From positions 1 through 64,000 of the forward strand of contig KB911146.1 of the NCBI GenBank assembly GCA_000383355.1: a DNA stretch of 64,000 bases. The letters are read 5' to 3'. Both the position numbers and the translations under genes were made by a program. The stretch comes from Flavobacterium sp. SCGC AAA160-P02. GTDB taxonomy: Bacteria; Bacteroidota; Bacteroidia; Flavobacteriales; Flavobacteriaceae. The notes under the pieces were generated by a model. The model was not told the DNA's origin, ran no database searches, and saw only the letters and a program-made list of their open reading frames with translations. This document shows positions 45,867 through 54,937 of the stretch, in pieces. Within the stretch, counting starts at the first letter, position 1; each line of letters opens with the position of its first letter.

Positions 45867-46159
45867 TGAATTCAGTAGACGAAATAAAAGAACTCCTTCA
45901 AAAAAACAAAAAGCGCTTAGTTAAAGAACTTCAGCAGAGCAAAGAAGCTGTTTTTTTAATTAAAAAATCTACGCATTCTTCACTCTCTGAAGATGAAAAA
46001 GAGAAAGTTAGAATTCAACTATTAGATATTTGCAAAGCCATACCAGCATTTACTGTTTTTATGCTACCTGGAGGCGCTTTGTTATTACCACTGTTAATCA
46101 AGTTAATACCTGATATTTTACCTAGTGCTTTTAGGGAGGATGATGAACCAATAAATTAA
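45866..46159 (+). CDS. LETM1-like small protein
   Basis: A 97-residue protein. The first 60 residues are charged and helical. The C-terminal part, CKAIPAFTVFMLPGGALLLP then LLIKLIPDILPSAF, matches the conserved membrane segment of LETM1-like proteins; in mitochondria LETM1 affects ion exchange and ribosome attachment. The bacterial role is unknown. Its ATG overlaps the proline dehydrogenase stop (TAATG), so the two are probably translated together. Confidence 0.78.
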   Translation: MNSVDEIKELLQKNKKRLVKELQQSKEAVFLIKKSTHSSLSEDEKEKVRIQLLDICKAIPAFTVFMLPGGALLLPLLIKLIPDILPSAFREDDEPIN

Positions 46160-46192
46160 TACAAAATCTTCTTTTCTCTTAAAGTAAAACAC

Positions 46193-46200
46193 TACTTTTG
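46193..46200 (+). promoter_or_regulatory. -7 element of typA
   Basis: TACTTTTG, a full TAnnTTTG match, 20 bases before the typA ATG. No clear -33 element. Confidence 0.5.
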
Positions 46201-46220
46201 CAACTTCAAAAAAAGCAAGT

Positions 46221-47993
46221 ATGCAATCAATAAGAAATATTGCCATTATAGCTCACGTAGATCATGGTAAGACAACGCTAGTAGATAAAATTATAGATCA
46301 AGCAAAAATTTTAGACGATCGTAAGGAACGAAAAGATTTATTGTTAGATAATAATGACCTTGAAAGAGAAAGAGGAATTACTATTTTATCTAAAAACGTA
46401 TCTGTTAACTACAAAGGAGTAAAAATTAATGTAATAGATACTCCCGGTCACGCAGATTTTGGTGGTGAAGTAGAGCGAGTATTAAAAATGGCAGATGGTG
46501 TATTATTATTGGTAGATGCTTTTGAAGGACCAATGCCACAAACTAGATTTGTATTAGGAAAAGCCTTAGAATTAGGCTTAACACCTATAGTTGTCGTTAA
46601 CAAAGTAGACAAAGAAAATTGTACTCCAGACTTAGTTCATGAAAAAGTATTTGATTTAATGTTTGCTTTAGAAGCTACAGAAGATCAATTAGACTTTGCA
46701 ACTATCTATGGTTCTGCTAAGAATGGTTGGATGAGTACAGACTGGCAAGATCCAAAAGATAATATTTTAGATTTATTAGATGCTGTAATAGAATCTATAC
46801 CTGAAGCTCCTTACAGAGAAGGATCTCCTCAAATGCAAATTACTTCTTTAGATTTTTCTTCTTTTACAGGAAGAATAGCTATCGGACGTGTTTTTAGAGG
46901 TGATTTAGAAGAGAATAAAGATTATATGTTGTGTAAAAGAGATGGTTCTACTAAAAAAGTTAGAATTAAAGAATTACACGTTTTTGAAGGAATGGGGAAA
47001 GCCAAAACTTCAAAAGTAAGAAGTGGAGATATTTGCGCAATAACAGGATTAGAAGGTTTTGAAATTGGTGATACCATTGCAGATATTGAAAACCCTGAAG
47101 CATTGCCAAGAATAGAGGTAGATCAACCTACCATGAGTATGTTGTTTACCATTAACAATTCACCATTTTTTGGAAAAGAAGGTAAGTATGTAACCTCTCG
47201 TCACTTACGTGATCGTTTGTTTAAAGAGATGGAGAAGAATTTGGCCTTACGTGTAGATGAAACTGATACAGAAGATAAGTTTAACGTTTTTGGCCGTGGA
47301 ATCTTACATTTATCTGTACTGATAGAAACCATGCGTAGAGAGGGGTATGAATTACAAGTGGGTAGACCTCAAGTAATTATTAAAGATATAGATGGTGTAA
47401 AATCAGAACCTTATGAAACTTTATCTATAGATGTACCTGAAGAAGTTGCCTCTAAAGCAATTAATTTAGTTTCTTTAAGAAAAGGAGATTTATTAGTGAT
47501 GGAGCCAAAGGGAGATTTACAACATTTAGAATTTACCATTCCATCTAGAGGATTAATTGGTTTGCGTAATAAAATTTTAACTGCAACAGCTGGTACGGCA
47601 ATTATTAACCATAGATTTAGCGAATACGGAGCTTATAAAGGTGATTTCTCTGAAGACATTAAAGGAGCTATTGTATCTTCTGCAGCTGGTAAAGCTACAG
47701 CATATGCAATAGATAGATTGCAAGATAGAGGACGTTTCTTTATAGATATTAATCAAGAAATTTATATTGGTCAGGTTGTTGGAGAAAACAGCAAAGATTC
47801 TGATATGGGTGTGAATTTAATTAAAGGGAAACAACTAACAAACATGAGAAAATCTGGTACAGATGAGGCAATGAAAATTGCTCCTAAAGTAGATTTTTCA
47901 TTAGAAGAATGTATGGAGTACATTAAAGGAGATGAGTATTTAGAAGTAACTCCAGAAAGCTTACGTATGCGTAAAATTACATTTAGACCATAA
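46221..47993 (+). CDS. typA: Ribosome-associated GTPase TypA/BipA
   Basis: A translational GTPase for ribosome assembly and stress or cold adaptation. G motifs: G1 [12 protein letters not shown] (11-22), the G2 region ERERGITI, G3 [10 protein letters not shown] and G4 [11 protein letters not shown]-like domains II, III and V follow, with the TypA-specific C-terminal domain containing [18 protein letters not shown] and [20 protein letters not shown]. At 590 residues its length is usual. It has its own promoter and terminator. Confidence 0.96.
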   Translation: MQSIRNIAIIAHVDHGKTTLVDKIIDQAKILDDRKERKDLLLDNNDLERERGITILSKNVSVNYKGVKINVIDTPGHADFGGEVERVLKMADGVLLLVDAFEGPMPQTRFVLGKALELGLTPIVVVNKVDKENCTPDLVHEKVFDLMFALEATEDQLDFATIYGSAKNGWMSTDWQDPKDNILDLLDAVIESIPEAPYREGSPQMQITSLDFSSFTGRIAIGRVFRGDLEENKDYMLCKRDGSTKKVRIKELHVFEGMGKAKTSKVRSGDICAITGLEGFEIGDTIADIENPEALPRIEVDQPTMSMLFTINNSPFFGKEGKYVTSRHLRDRLFKEMEKNLALRVDETDTEDKFNVFGRGILHLSVLIETMRREGYELQVGRPQVIIKDIDGVKSEPYETLSIDVPEEVASKAINLVSLRKGDLLVMEPKGDLQHLEFTIPSRGLIGLRNKILTATAGTAIINHRFSEYGAYKGDFSEDIKGAIVSSAAGKATAYAIDRLQDRGRFFIDINQEIYIGQVVGENSKDSDMGVNLIKGKQLTNMRKSGTDEAMKIAPKVDFSLEECMEYIKGDEYLEVTPESLRMRKITFRP

Positions 47994-48015
47994 AATTTAA
48001 ATTATAATTATATTA

Positions 48016-48046
48016 CAAAAAGCTTAAGTAAAACTTGAGCTTTTTG
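48016..48046 (+). terminator. Intrinsic terminator after typA
   Basis: A 12-bp stem, AAAAAGCTTAAG / CTTGAGCTTTTT, with one G-T pair and a 5-base loop. The A and T runs allow action in both directions. Confidence 0.8.
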
Positions 48047-48085
48047 TATTTTTTTTAAGTTCTGAAATGAGTTTAATTAATTACT

Positions 48086-48592
48086 CTAGACAGCTAGTTG
48101 AAATAAACTAACTGTTGCATTTTGGTAGTGTAATGGGAGTTCTGAAGTATGCTGTAATTTTGATAGGCCTATAAAATCAAAACCACATTTCTTATAGTGA
48201 GTTATGAGTCCAATATTCTCACCAACAGTGTCCATTCTAATGTATTTTTTATTTCTTCCTTGTGCATATTTTTTAGACCATGTTACAATCTCTTTCACTA
48301 AATTTCTACCTCTAAAATTAGGGTTTGTAGAGATTCTATGAATATAAATTGAAGGGGCCTCATTTTTAGCTCCCCAAATTTGAGGATCAGAATCAGTAGT
48401 TGCCCAAACACAAGCAATTTGTTGATCTATGATAAGTTTCCATTGTCTATTCTCGCTTATTTCTTTTTGAACTAGTTCTCTTTTAAATTTTGGCCAGGCA
48501 ACCATAGATTTCTTATTTTGAAAATTAGTTGCTATTTCGTAAAGTTCGAATATGCGATCTATATCTTCAATTTGACTATTATAGATATTCAT
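48086..48592 (-). CDS. GNAT-family N-acetyltransferase
   Basis: A 168-residue acetyltransferase. The acetyl-CoA site is visible in IHRISTNPNFRGRNLVKEIV (an R/Q-x-x-G-x variant, FRGRNL), preceded by the strand IACVWATTDSD and followed by YIRMDTVGENIGLITHYKKCGF, a normal GNAT end. The substrate cannot be inferred. It is separate from the next minus-strand gene by about 55 bases and has no close functional neighbour. Confidence 0.85.
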   Translation of the reverse strand: MNIYNSQIEDIDRIFELYEIATNFQNKKSMVAWPKFKRELVQKEISENRQWKLIIDQQIACVWATTDSDPQIWGAKNEAPSIYIHRISTNPNFRGRNLVKEIVTWSKKYAQGRNKKYIRMDTVGENIGLITHYKKCGFDFIGLSKLQHTSELPLHYQNATVSLFQLAV

Positions 48593-48647
48593 TATTAGGT
48601 AGTTTAGAATTTAGAGTTGTTACAATATGTCTTCATTGAGTTATGTG

Positions 48648-49313
48648 TTAACTGAAGTGTAATAGTTTTTTTAGTTCACTAAAATCTTCAATTATTAGAT
48701 CAGCATTTTTTAAAGTTTGATCAGCTGAAAATGGGTTCTTGTAACCAATAACAAAAATTCCAGCATCGTTGGCTGCTTTTATTCCATTGTCTGAATCTTC
48801 TATTACAATACAGTTTTCTTTAGAAGTGCTTCCTAATATAGCAGCTTTTTCAAAAATTTCTGGATGAGGTTTGGAGGCAGTCAAATCTGCACCACTAATT
48901 TTTGCAGTAAAATACTGATGTAAATGAAAGCGAGAAAAAACTCGTTCTATATTAACCATTGCAGAAGAAGAAGCTAAAACCAGGGTTTGTTTTTGCACGT
49001 AACAAAACTGAATGAATTCTTCTACTCCAGTTACTAAATGTAATGTTGAATCATTTTCAAAAAAATCTACATATCTTTTTCTTTTTTCTAGGACCAAATC
49101 TTCAGGAGTTGCCTCTAAATTAAAATGAGCTACTAATTTTTGAAAGGCATTAATAGTAGAAGAGCCAGTAATGGTTTTGTATAGTTTGTCTGAAACATCA
49201 ACACCAATATCATTGAAGGTTTCATAGTATGCTTTTTTATGAATTTCTTCAGAATCTATGATTACTCCGTCCATATCAAAAATAACACATCGTATATTTT
49301 TTGGTAGTTTCAT
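48648..49313 (-). CDS. HAD-family phosphatase, beta-phosphoglucomutase-like
   Basis: A 221-residue HAD hydrolase. The nucleophile motif is DMDGVIIDSEEIHKKAY (Asp near 13), with a helical cap. Motif II is LASSSAMVN, the Lys is in ASKPHPEIFEKAA, and motif IV is IEDSDNGIKAANDAG. This pattern is that of sugar-phosphate phosphatases or phosphoglucomutases; the substrate is open. Its ATG abuts the stop of the DCC-family gene with no gap, so they form a two-gene operon. Confidence 0.88.
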   Translation of the reverse strand: MKLPKNIRCVIFDMDGVIIDSEEIHKKAYYETFNDIGVDVSDKLYKTITGSSTINAFQKLVAHFNLEATPEDLVLEKRKRYVDFFENDSTLHLVTGVEEFIQFCYVQKQTLVLASSSAMVNIERVFSRFHLHQYFTAKISGADLTASKPHPEIFEKAAILGSTSKENCIVIEDSDNGIKAANDAGIFVIGYKNPFSADQTLKNADLIIEDFSELKKLLHFS

Positions 49314-49742
49314 TTATTCTAAAAATTTAGCTTTTAGTGATGGTGTAGGGATCATACAATTTTCTTGTTTACCAAACCATTTATATCTATTTCTAGCTAT
49401 ATAATCATATAAAAAATCATTAAAAAAATCAGGTAAAAGTGAACATATTTGAAGGAGCTTCCAGTATCCTAAAAATTCCTTTGCAATCTTTAGAGCAGCA
49501 TTAGATTTTGAATAATATGCTTCTTCAGGCACATACAATAGAATAGAATCTAATTTTGAGATGTCTATGCCCAATTCTTTTGTAATTTCTTTACCAGTTT
49601 TTGATTGTATTGCTGCAAATAAAAAAACATTCTTTTTATCATACTTAATAACTCTCAAAACAGCATCATTGCATAAGTTACAAACACCATCAAATAAAAT
49701 GAGTTTTTTGTTTTTTGGAATGGTATCTATAAGTTTCATCAT
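49314..49742 (-). CDS. DCC-family (DUF393) thiol-disulfide protein
   Basis: A 142-residue protein of the DUF393 family, named for the DxxCxxC motif: here FDGVCNLCNDAV (about 18-29). VFLFAAIQSKTGKEI and a C-terminal YDYIARNRYKWFGK are typical. A thioredoxin-like redox role is proposed for the family but not proven. It precedes the HAD phosphatase directly. An alternative start one codon downstream (the second Met) is equally good. Confidence 0.87.
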   Translation of the reverse strand: MMKLIDTIPKNKKLILFDGVCNLCNDAVLRVIKYDKKNVFLFAAIQSKTGKEITKELGIDISKLDSILLYVPEEAYYSKSNAALKIAKEFLGYWKLLQICSLLPDFFNDFLYDYIARNRYKWFGKQENCMIPTPSLKAKFLE

Positions 49743-49750
49743 GTCAACAA

Positions 49751-49758
49751 CAAAAATA
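49751..49758 (-). promoter_or_regulatory. Candidate -7 element of the DCC-HAD operon
   Basis: TATTTTTG on the minus strand, 8 bases before the ATG. No -33 TTG at normal spacing. Confidence 0.35.
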
Positions 49759-49916
49759 ATGCTTAAAAACTTAAAAATTAGTGTAACAATTTAATTTTAG
49801 AGACGTCTTATGTGAGATGCTAGTAAAAACTAGTCTGTAGTATTTTGTTTTAACATAAAATTAGTAGCAGCAATCATGCTCATTAGCTACTTTTATACAA
49901 AAATTAACAAACGCAA

Positions 49917-50618
49917 ATGATTCGTATAAATAACCTCCATAAGTCATATCCTATTGGTAAAGATTCTTTACATGTTTTAAAAGGAATAGACTTACACATT
50001 AAAGAAGGTGAATTTGTTTCAATTATGGGGTCTTCTGGATCAGGAAAATCTACCTTACTAAATATTGTTGGTTTATTAGACGAACATGACGAAGGAGATT
50101 ACTTTTTAAATGGGCAAGAAATTAAAAATTTAAATGAAAAAAAGGGTGCTGTCTTAAGAAATAAATTTTTAGGATTTGTATTTCAATCTTTTAACCTTAT
50201 CTCATACAAAACTGCCTTAGAAAACGTTTCATTACCACTTTATTATAAAGGTGTGTCCAGAAAAGAGCGTCAAAAAATAGCCCTAGATTATTTAGACAAA
50301 GTAGGTCTTAAAGATTGGGCATCTCATTTACCTAACGAATTATCTGGAGGACAAAAACAACGAGTAGCGATTGCTAGAGCATTGGTAACTCAACCCAAGG
50401 TAGTCTTAGCCGATGAACCAACAGGAGCTCTAGATTCTACTACTACAGATTCTGTGATGGATTTGTTAAAAGACATTAACAACGAGGGAATGACTGTTTT
50501 TGTGATTACTCACGAAGAAGAAGTGGCAGACCAAACCAAACGAATTGTTCGTTTAAAGGATGGAATCATTATTAGTGACACCATCAATACACAAAGAAAT
50601 CCAGTTAAAACTGTTTAA
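49917..50618 (+). CDS. ABC transporter ATPase, MacB/LolD type
   Basis: ATP-binding subunit of an export or lipoprotein-type ABC system, 233 residues. Walker A is MGSSGSGKSTLLN (near 37-49), the Q-loop FVFQSFNLI, the signature LSGGQKQRVAIARAL and Walker B VVLADEPTGALD, with the H-loop in VFVITHEEE. The class is that of MacB, LolD and FtsE. It is the first of four genes (ATPase, two permeases, membrane-fusion protein) with gaps of 1-35 bases. The 174-base region upstream, shared with the divergent DCC gene, contains no clear promoter for it. Confidence 0.92.
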   Translation: MIRINNLHKSYPIGKDSLHVLKGIDLHIKEGEFVSIMGSSGSGKSTLLNIVGLLDEHDEGDYFLNGQEIKNLNEKKGAVLRNKFLGFVFQSFNLISYKTALENVSLPLYYKGVSRKERQKIALDYLDKVGLKDWASHLPNELSGGQKQRVAIARALVTQPKVVLADEPTGALDSTTTDSVMDLLKDINNEGMTVFVITHEEEVADQTKRIVRLKDGIIISDTINTQRNPVKTV

Positions 50619-50620
50619 CT

Positions 50621-51853
50621 ATGTTCGATTTAGATCGTTGGAGAGAAATTTTTCAGAGTATTAATAAAAATAAGTTACGGTCTATAATGTCTGGCTTTAC
50701 CGTTGCTTTTGCTATTCTATTATTTACATTATTATTTGGAGTTGTAAGCGGTCTTAAAAATACTTTTGAAGGTGCTTTTGTAGATAATGCTGTAAATTCT
50801 ATGATGGTAAGAGTTTGGAAAACTACAAAGCCATTCAATGGTTTGCAATCTGGAAGAAGAATTCAATTAAAGAATCCTGATTATAATTATATAGCTGAAA
50901 AATACGATTCTAAAATTGATTTGATGACAGCTAGAATCTTTAAAAACTTTAGCATTTCGTACAAAAATAAACAAGATAATTACAGTATAACTGCTGTTCA
51001 TCCAGATCATCAATTCTTAGAAAAAACAATAATTACTGAAGGTAGGTATATAAATCAATTAGATATTAACGAATCTTCTAAAGTAATTGTAATTGGTAGA
51101 TTGGTTAAATCCGACTTGTTTGGACAAAAACCAGCACTTGGAAAAAGAGTCAATGTAGGTGGTATTTCTTATAAAGTAATAGGTATTTTCTCTGATGACG
51201 GAGGAGATAATGAAGAAAGAATTTCTTATATACCTGTTACTACAGCTCAAAAATTATATGGAAACAATGATTATTTAAATCAAATTAGAATTGGATATAA
51301 CGAAGATTTAAACTTAGATGAAGCTATTGCTTTTGGAAAACTAGTTGAAAGAGATATGCGCAGTAAATTGGATATTCATCCAGATGACCAAAGCGCCCTG
51401 TCTGTGAGAAATATGGCAGAAGTAAGTAAAGGCGTCGATGTTTTTATGATAGCACTCTTTTTTATTGTAATATTTATAGGATCAGGAACTTTAATTGCAG
51501 GAATTATTGGAATTAGTAATATCATGATATTTGTTATTAAAGAAAGAACCAAAGAATTTGGAATTCGTAAGGCACTAGGAGCTAAACCTTCTTCTATTGT
51601 AGGAATGGTTGTACAAGAATCTGTTTTAATAACCACCATTGCAGGATATTTAGGATTAACCTTAGGCACCTATGTTTTAAGTTTAATTGGAAATAGTTTA
51701 GAAAAAGATTATTTTATTAAAGACCCAAGCGTAAGTCAAGGGTTGGTAGTTGGAGCAACTTTTGTTTTAATTATATCAGGTTTAATTGCTGCCTTAGTAC
51801 CTGCTAGAAAAGCGTCACAAATTAAACCAGTAGTAGCCTTAAGAGCAGATTAA
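50621..51853 (+). CDS. MacB-like ABC permease 1
   Basis: A permease of 410 residues with the MacB layout: one N-terminal helix (about 22-45), a large periplasmic MacB-PCD domain (about 46-275) and three C-terminal helices with a cytoplasmic coupling segment containing ERTKEFGIRKALGAKPSSI. The MacB core motif is present, so it couples to the ATPase encoded just upstream. The next gene is a second permease of the same type, so the transporter is probably a heterodimer. The substrate is unknown; MacB-type systems move peptides, toxins or drugs from the periplasm. Confidence 0.9.
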   Translation: MFDLDRWREIFQSINKNKLRSIMSGFTVAFAILLFTLLFGVVSGLKNTFEGAFVDNAVNSMMVRVWKTTKPFNGLQSGRRIQLKNPDYNYIAEKYDSKIDLMTARIFKNFSISYKNKQDNYSITAVHPDHQFLEKTIITEGRYINQLDINESSKVIVIGRLVKSDLFGQKPALGKRVNVGGISYKVIGIFSDDGGDNEERISYIPVTTAQKLYGNNDYLNQIRIGYNEDLNLDEAIAFGKLVERDMRSKLDIHPDDQSALSVRNMAEVSKGVDVFMIALFFIVIFIGSGTLIAGIIGISNIMIFVIKERTKEFGIRKALGAKPSSIVGMVVQESVLITTIAGYLGLTLGTYVLSLIGNSLEKDYFIKDPSVSQGLVVGATFVLIISGLIAALVPARKASQIKPVVALRAD

Positions 51854-51854
51854 T

Positions 51855-53093
51855 ATGAAGTTTTTATTTGATTCAGATACTTGGCAAGAAATTTATGGAG
51901 GAATCCGTAAAAATAAAACAAGAACTATTATTACTATAATTGGAGTTCTTTGGGGAATTTTCTTACTGGTAACTCTTCTGGGTGCATCAAGAGGATTAGA
52001 AAATAATTTTAAAACTATTTTTGGGGATTTTGCTACTAATAGTGTTTTTGTTTGGTCTCAAAGAACAGAATTGCCTTTTAAAGGTTTTCAAAAAGGAAGA
52101 AGGGTTCGTCTAACAACCAACGATGTAGAAATTTTAAAAAGAGAATATAAAGAAATTAAATTTATTGCCCCAAGAAGTCAGACAAACAGTGCCATAACAA
52201 GAAGTTTTAAAACAGGTAGTTTTAATGTTTCAGGAGACCTTCCAGTATTAGATAAGGTTCAGAAGAAAGATTTAATTTACGGAAGATTTCTAAATGAAAA
52301 TGATATTAAGTTAAAGTCTAAAGTTTGTGTAATTGAACAAGAAATATATGAACAATTGTTTGAGAAAGACGAACAACCTGTTGGAGAAATGGTTAATATT
52401 GGAAATATATCTTATAAAGTAATTGGTGTGTATAAAAACGGCAACATATCTTTTGATGGTGCTGCAGCTTATATTCCTTTTACAACCTTTCAGCAAGTTT
52501 ATAATAGAGCCAACAGAATTAGTTGGATGATGATTACAGCAAATGAAGGAGTAGATATTCTTCAGATGGAACAAGATATTTTGCTCACGCTCAAAAATAT
52601 TCATAAAGTAGACCCAGAAGACCAAAGAGCTTTTGGTAGTGCAAATTTAGCAGTAGAAATAGGTAAAATAACTGGGTTTTTAACAGGAATGCAATTTCTC
52701 ACTTGGTTTGTAGGCATCGCCACATTAATTGCAGGGGTTTTTGCCATAGGTAATATACTTTTGATAACAGTTAAAGAACGAACTAAAGAAATAGGAATAC
52801 GAAGAGCTATTGGTGCAACTCCCATAGAGGTAAGAAGACAAGTAGTATTAGAATCTGTATTTTTAACAACTGTTGCAGGAATGCTAGGAATTATTTTTGG
52901 AGGATTTGTTTTATTTCTCTTAGATTATTTTTTAGGTTCTGGTCCAGATCCTACATTAATTAATCCTACTGTAGATATTCCAGTTATATTAGTTGCATTT
53001 TTAATTCTTGTAGTGTTAGGAACTTTAATAGGATTAATACCCGCCTATATGGCAACATTAGTAAAACCAATAGACGCATTAAGAGACGAATAA
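51855..53093 (+). CDS. MacB-like ABC permease 2
   Basis: A second permease (412 residues), homologous to the first: N-terminal helix (about 22-44), periplasmic MacB-PCD domain, then three helices with the coupling segment KERTKEIGIRRAIGATPIEV. It starts 1 base after the first permease. Both copies keep the coupling motif, and neither is truncated. Two separate permease genes with one ATPase gene suggest a heterodimeric channel with an ATPase homodimer. Confidence 0.9.
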   Translation: MKFLFDSDTWQEIYGGIRKNKTRTIITIIGVLWGIFLLVTLLGASRGLENNFKTIFGDFATNSVFVWSQRTELPFKGFQKGRRVRLTTNDVEILKREYKEIKFIAPRSQTNSAITRSFKTGSFNVSGDLPVLDKVQKKDLIYGRFLNENDIKLKSKVCVIEQEIYEQLFEKDEQPVGEMVNIGNISYKVIGVYKNGNISFDGAAAYIPFTTFQQVYNRANRISWMMITANEGVDILQMEQDILLTLKNIHKVDPEDQRAFGSANLAVEIGKITGFLTGMQFLTWFVGIATLIAGVFAIGNILLITVKERTKEIGIRRAIGATPIEVRRQVVLESVFLTTVAGMLGIIFGGFVLFLLDYFLGSGPDPTLINPTVDIPVILVAFLILVVLGTLIGLIPAYMATLVKPIDALRDE

Positions 53094-53128
53094 AAATAAA
53101 TTAATCAAAACTTATATAGATAATTAAG

Positions 53129-54244
53129 ATGAGTAAAAGAGCAAAAATTATATTAGTAATAGTAGTCATTGCATTTGCAGGTGTTCTTCTATGGTTAGGA
53201 AGCAAAAACAAACAGGACATCCAAACATTCCAAACAGAAACAGCTTTTAAAGCCACAATTGTAAAGAAAACAGTTGCAACGGGTAAGGTAATTCCTTTAG
53301 AAGAAATTGATATAAAGCCACAGATTACGGGTATTATAGATAAAATTATTTTACTTGAAGGTACTAAAGTGAAAAAAGGAGATTTATTGGCCACTGTAAG
53401 AGTTGTTCCAAATGAACAATCATTAATAAGTGCTAAAGGAAGAGTAGATAATATTAAGCTGCGAGTAGAAAATGCTAAAATTTCTTTTGATAGAAATAAG
53501 CAGTTGTTTGACAAGGGTGTGTTAGCTGCCTCTTCATTTGAACAAGTTGAGCTTACCTTTGACCAAGCTAAACAAGATCTAATTAATGCTCAAAATGATT
53601 ATAAAATTATTAAAAGTGGTTCTTCTGGAGTTGGTGTTGCTAATACAGATATTAGAGCTCAAATTTCTGGAACTATCTTAGAAATTCCTGTTAAAGAAGG
53701 AGATCAGGTAATACAAAGTAACAACTTTAACGCTGGTACAACTATTGCTTCAATTGCAGATATGAGTAAAATGATCTTTGAAGGAAAAGTAGATGAATCT
53801 GAAGTTAGTAAATTAGTAAAAGGAACAGCAATTGAAATATCTCTAGGTGCTATAGAAGAAAAAAAATTTCCAGCTAAATTGAATTTTATTGCCCCAAAAG
53901 GAACAGAAGAAGGTGGTGCTGTTCAATTTACAATAAAAGCAAATATTACCCTAGATGACAACTATTTTGTAAGAGCTAACTATAGCGCTAATGCAGAAAT
54001 TGTTTTAGAACAACAAGATAGTGTTCTGGCTATTAAAGAAGCTTTATTACGTTTTGATAAAAAGACTGAAAAACCCTATGTTGAGGTAAAAATTGGAGAT
54101 AATGAGTTTGAGAAAAGAGAATTAGTGCTAGGAATATCTGATGGTGTTAACATCATGGTGAAGTCTGGAATTACCGCTACAGACGAATTAAAAATCTGGA
54201 ATAAAGCAAAAAAAGATAAAAAAAGTGATGAAGATCCTAGATAA
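53129..54244 (+). CDS. Periplasmic adaptor (membrane-fusion) protein, MacA-like
   Basis: Adaptor of 371 residues linking the ABC permeases to an outer-membrane channel. An N-terminal helix (about 5-23) is followed by the lipoyl-type half-motif around VKKTVATGKVIPLEEIDIKP, a coiled coil (about 95-160), the second lipoyl half ISGTILEIPVKEGDQV, and beta-barrel domains. The layout is that of HlyD/MacA. No TolC-like gene follows; the operon ends here at a strong two-way terminator. Confidence 0.9.
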   Translation: MSKRAKIILVIVVIAFAGVLLWLGSKNKQDIQTFQTETAFKATIVKKTVATGKVIPLEEIDIKPQITGIIDKIILLEGTKVKKGDLLATVRVVPNEQSLISAKGRVDNIKLRVENAKISFDRNKQLFDKGVLAASSFEQVELTFDQAKQDLINAQNDYKIIKSGSSGVGVANTDIRAQISGTILEIPVKEGDQVIQSNNFNAGTTIASIADMSKMIFEGKVDESEVSKLVKGTAIEISLGAIEEKKFPAKLNFIAPKGTEEGGAVQFTIKANITLDDNYFVRANYSANAEIVLEQQDSVLAIKEALLRFDKKTEKPYVEVKIGDNEFEKRELVLGISDGVNIMVKSGITATDELKIWNKAKKDKKSDEDPR

Positions 54245-54265
54245 TAAAAAACATGATTATTTTTC

Positions 54266-54309
54266 TTAACTAAAAAAAGAACTCAAAGTTGAGTTCTTTT
54301 TTTAGTTAA
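54266..54309. terminator. Two-way terminator, 21-bp perfect palindrome
   Basis: Arms 54266-54286 and 54289-54309 are perfectly complementary with only AG between them. Seven A and seven T lie inside the arms, so it works as terminator for both the adaptor gene and the convergent outer-membrane gene, whose stop codon it contains. Confidence 0.85.
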
Positions 54310-54937
54310 TAAGTATTCTATATCCCAATTCAAACCCTAAAATATTATAACCACTATTAGGTTTCTGAATATTAAAATTAGAAACATGGCCAACAGTAGT
54401 TCCAAGATAAAATTCTGATTTCTTATTTGTATATACTAGCCCTAAAGATACATTTTCGATAAAAGTAAAGCCCTTAGCTAATCGTTCAGACTCCAAATCT
54501 ATAAAAGCAGCTCCCAAACCTAAGGTTGCCTCAAAAGAGATATTTTTAGTTAAAGATTTCCTCAATTGAAAACCTAGTTCAAATGCATACAAAGAGATGT
54601 CTTTCTTTTGGGTAAACTTTTCACGTAGAAATTCATAATCAGGTTCGTCTGGAGTTATAAATTGTTCATTTAATAATTGATGTTGTGCCATTTGAAACTG
54701 TGGCTGAATAATGAGGTTTATATCCCAATTAATTCCTGTTCGTAAGGTATAAAACAACTGAAATTTATACACATTGGTCTTGTAATCGTAATCTTTATCA
54801 AAAAATAAGATATTATTTTGTTTTGCACTACTAAAAAGAATTCCAACTTTTTTTAATGAAAGTTGCTGCTTTTTTTTTTCTTGACTAGTAGCTAAAGAAC
54901 TAAGAAATAATAATAAGATAAGAATAGGTTTATTCAA
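54302..54937 (-). CDS. PagL-like (acyloxyacyl hydrolase family) outer-membrane protein
   Basis: A 211-residue protein with a signal peptide (about 1-18) and alternating beta strands ending in LGYRI. The C-terminal motif GHVSNFNIQKPNSGYN resembles the His-x-Ser-Asn and Pro-Asn-x-Gly pattern of the lipid A deacylase PagL. The His and Ser line up, but the position of the catalytic Glu is Asn in my alignment, so activity is uncertain. The gene overlaps the end of the upstream dehydrogenase gene by 8 bases. A plain porin-like protein is an alternative. Confidence 0.6.
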   Translation of the reverse strand: MNKPILILLLFLSSLATSQEKKKQQLSLKKVGILFSSAKQNNILFFDKDYDYKTNVYKFQLFYTLRTGINWDINLIIQPQFQMAQHQLLNEQFITPDEPDYEFLREKFTQKKDISLYAFELGFQLRKSLTKNISFEATLGLGAAFIDLESERLAKGFTFIENVSLGLVYTNKKSEFYLGTTVGHVSNFNIQKPNSGYNILGFELGYRILIN

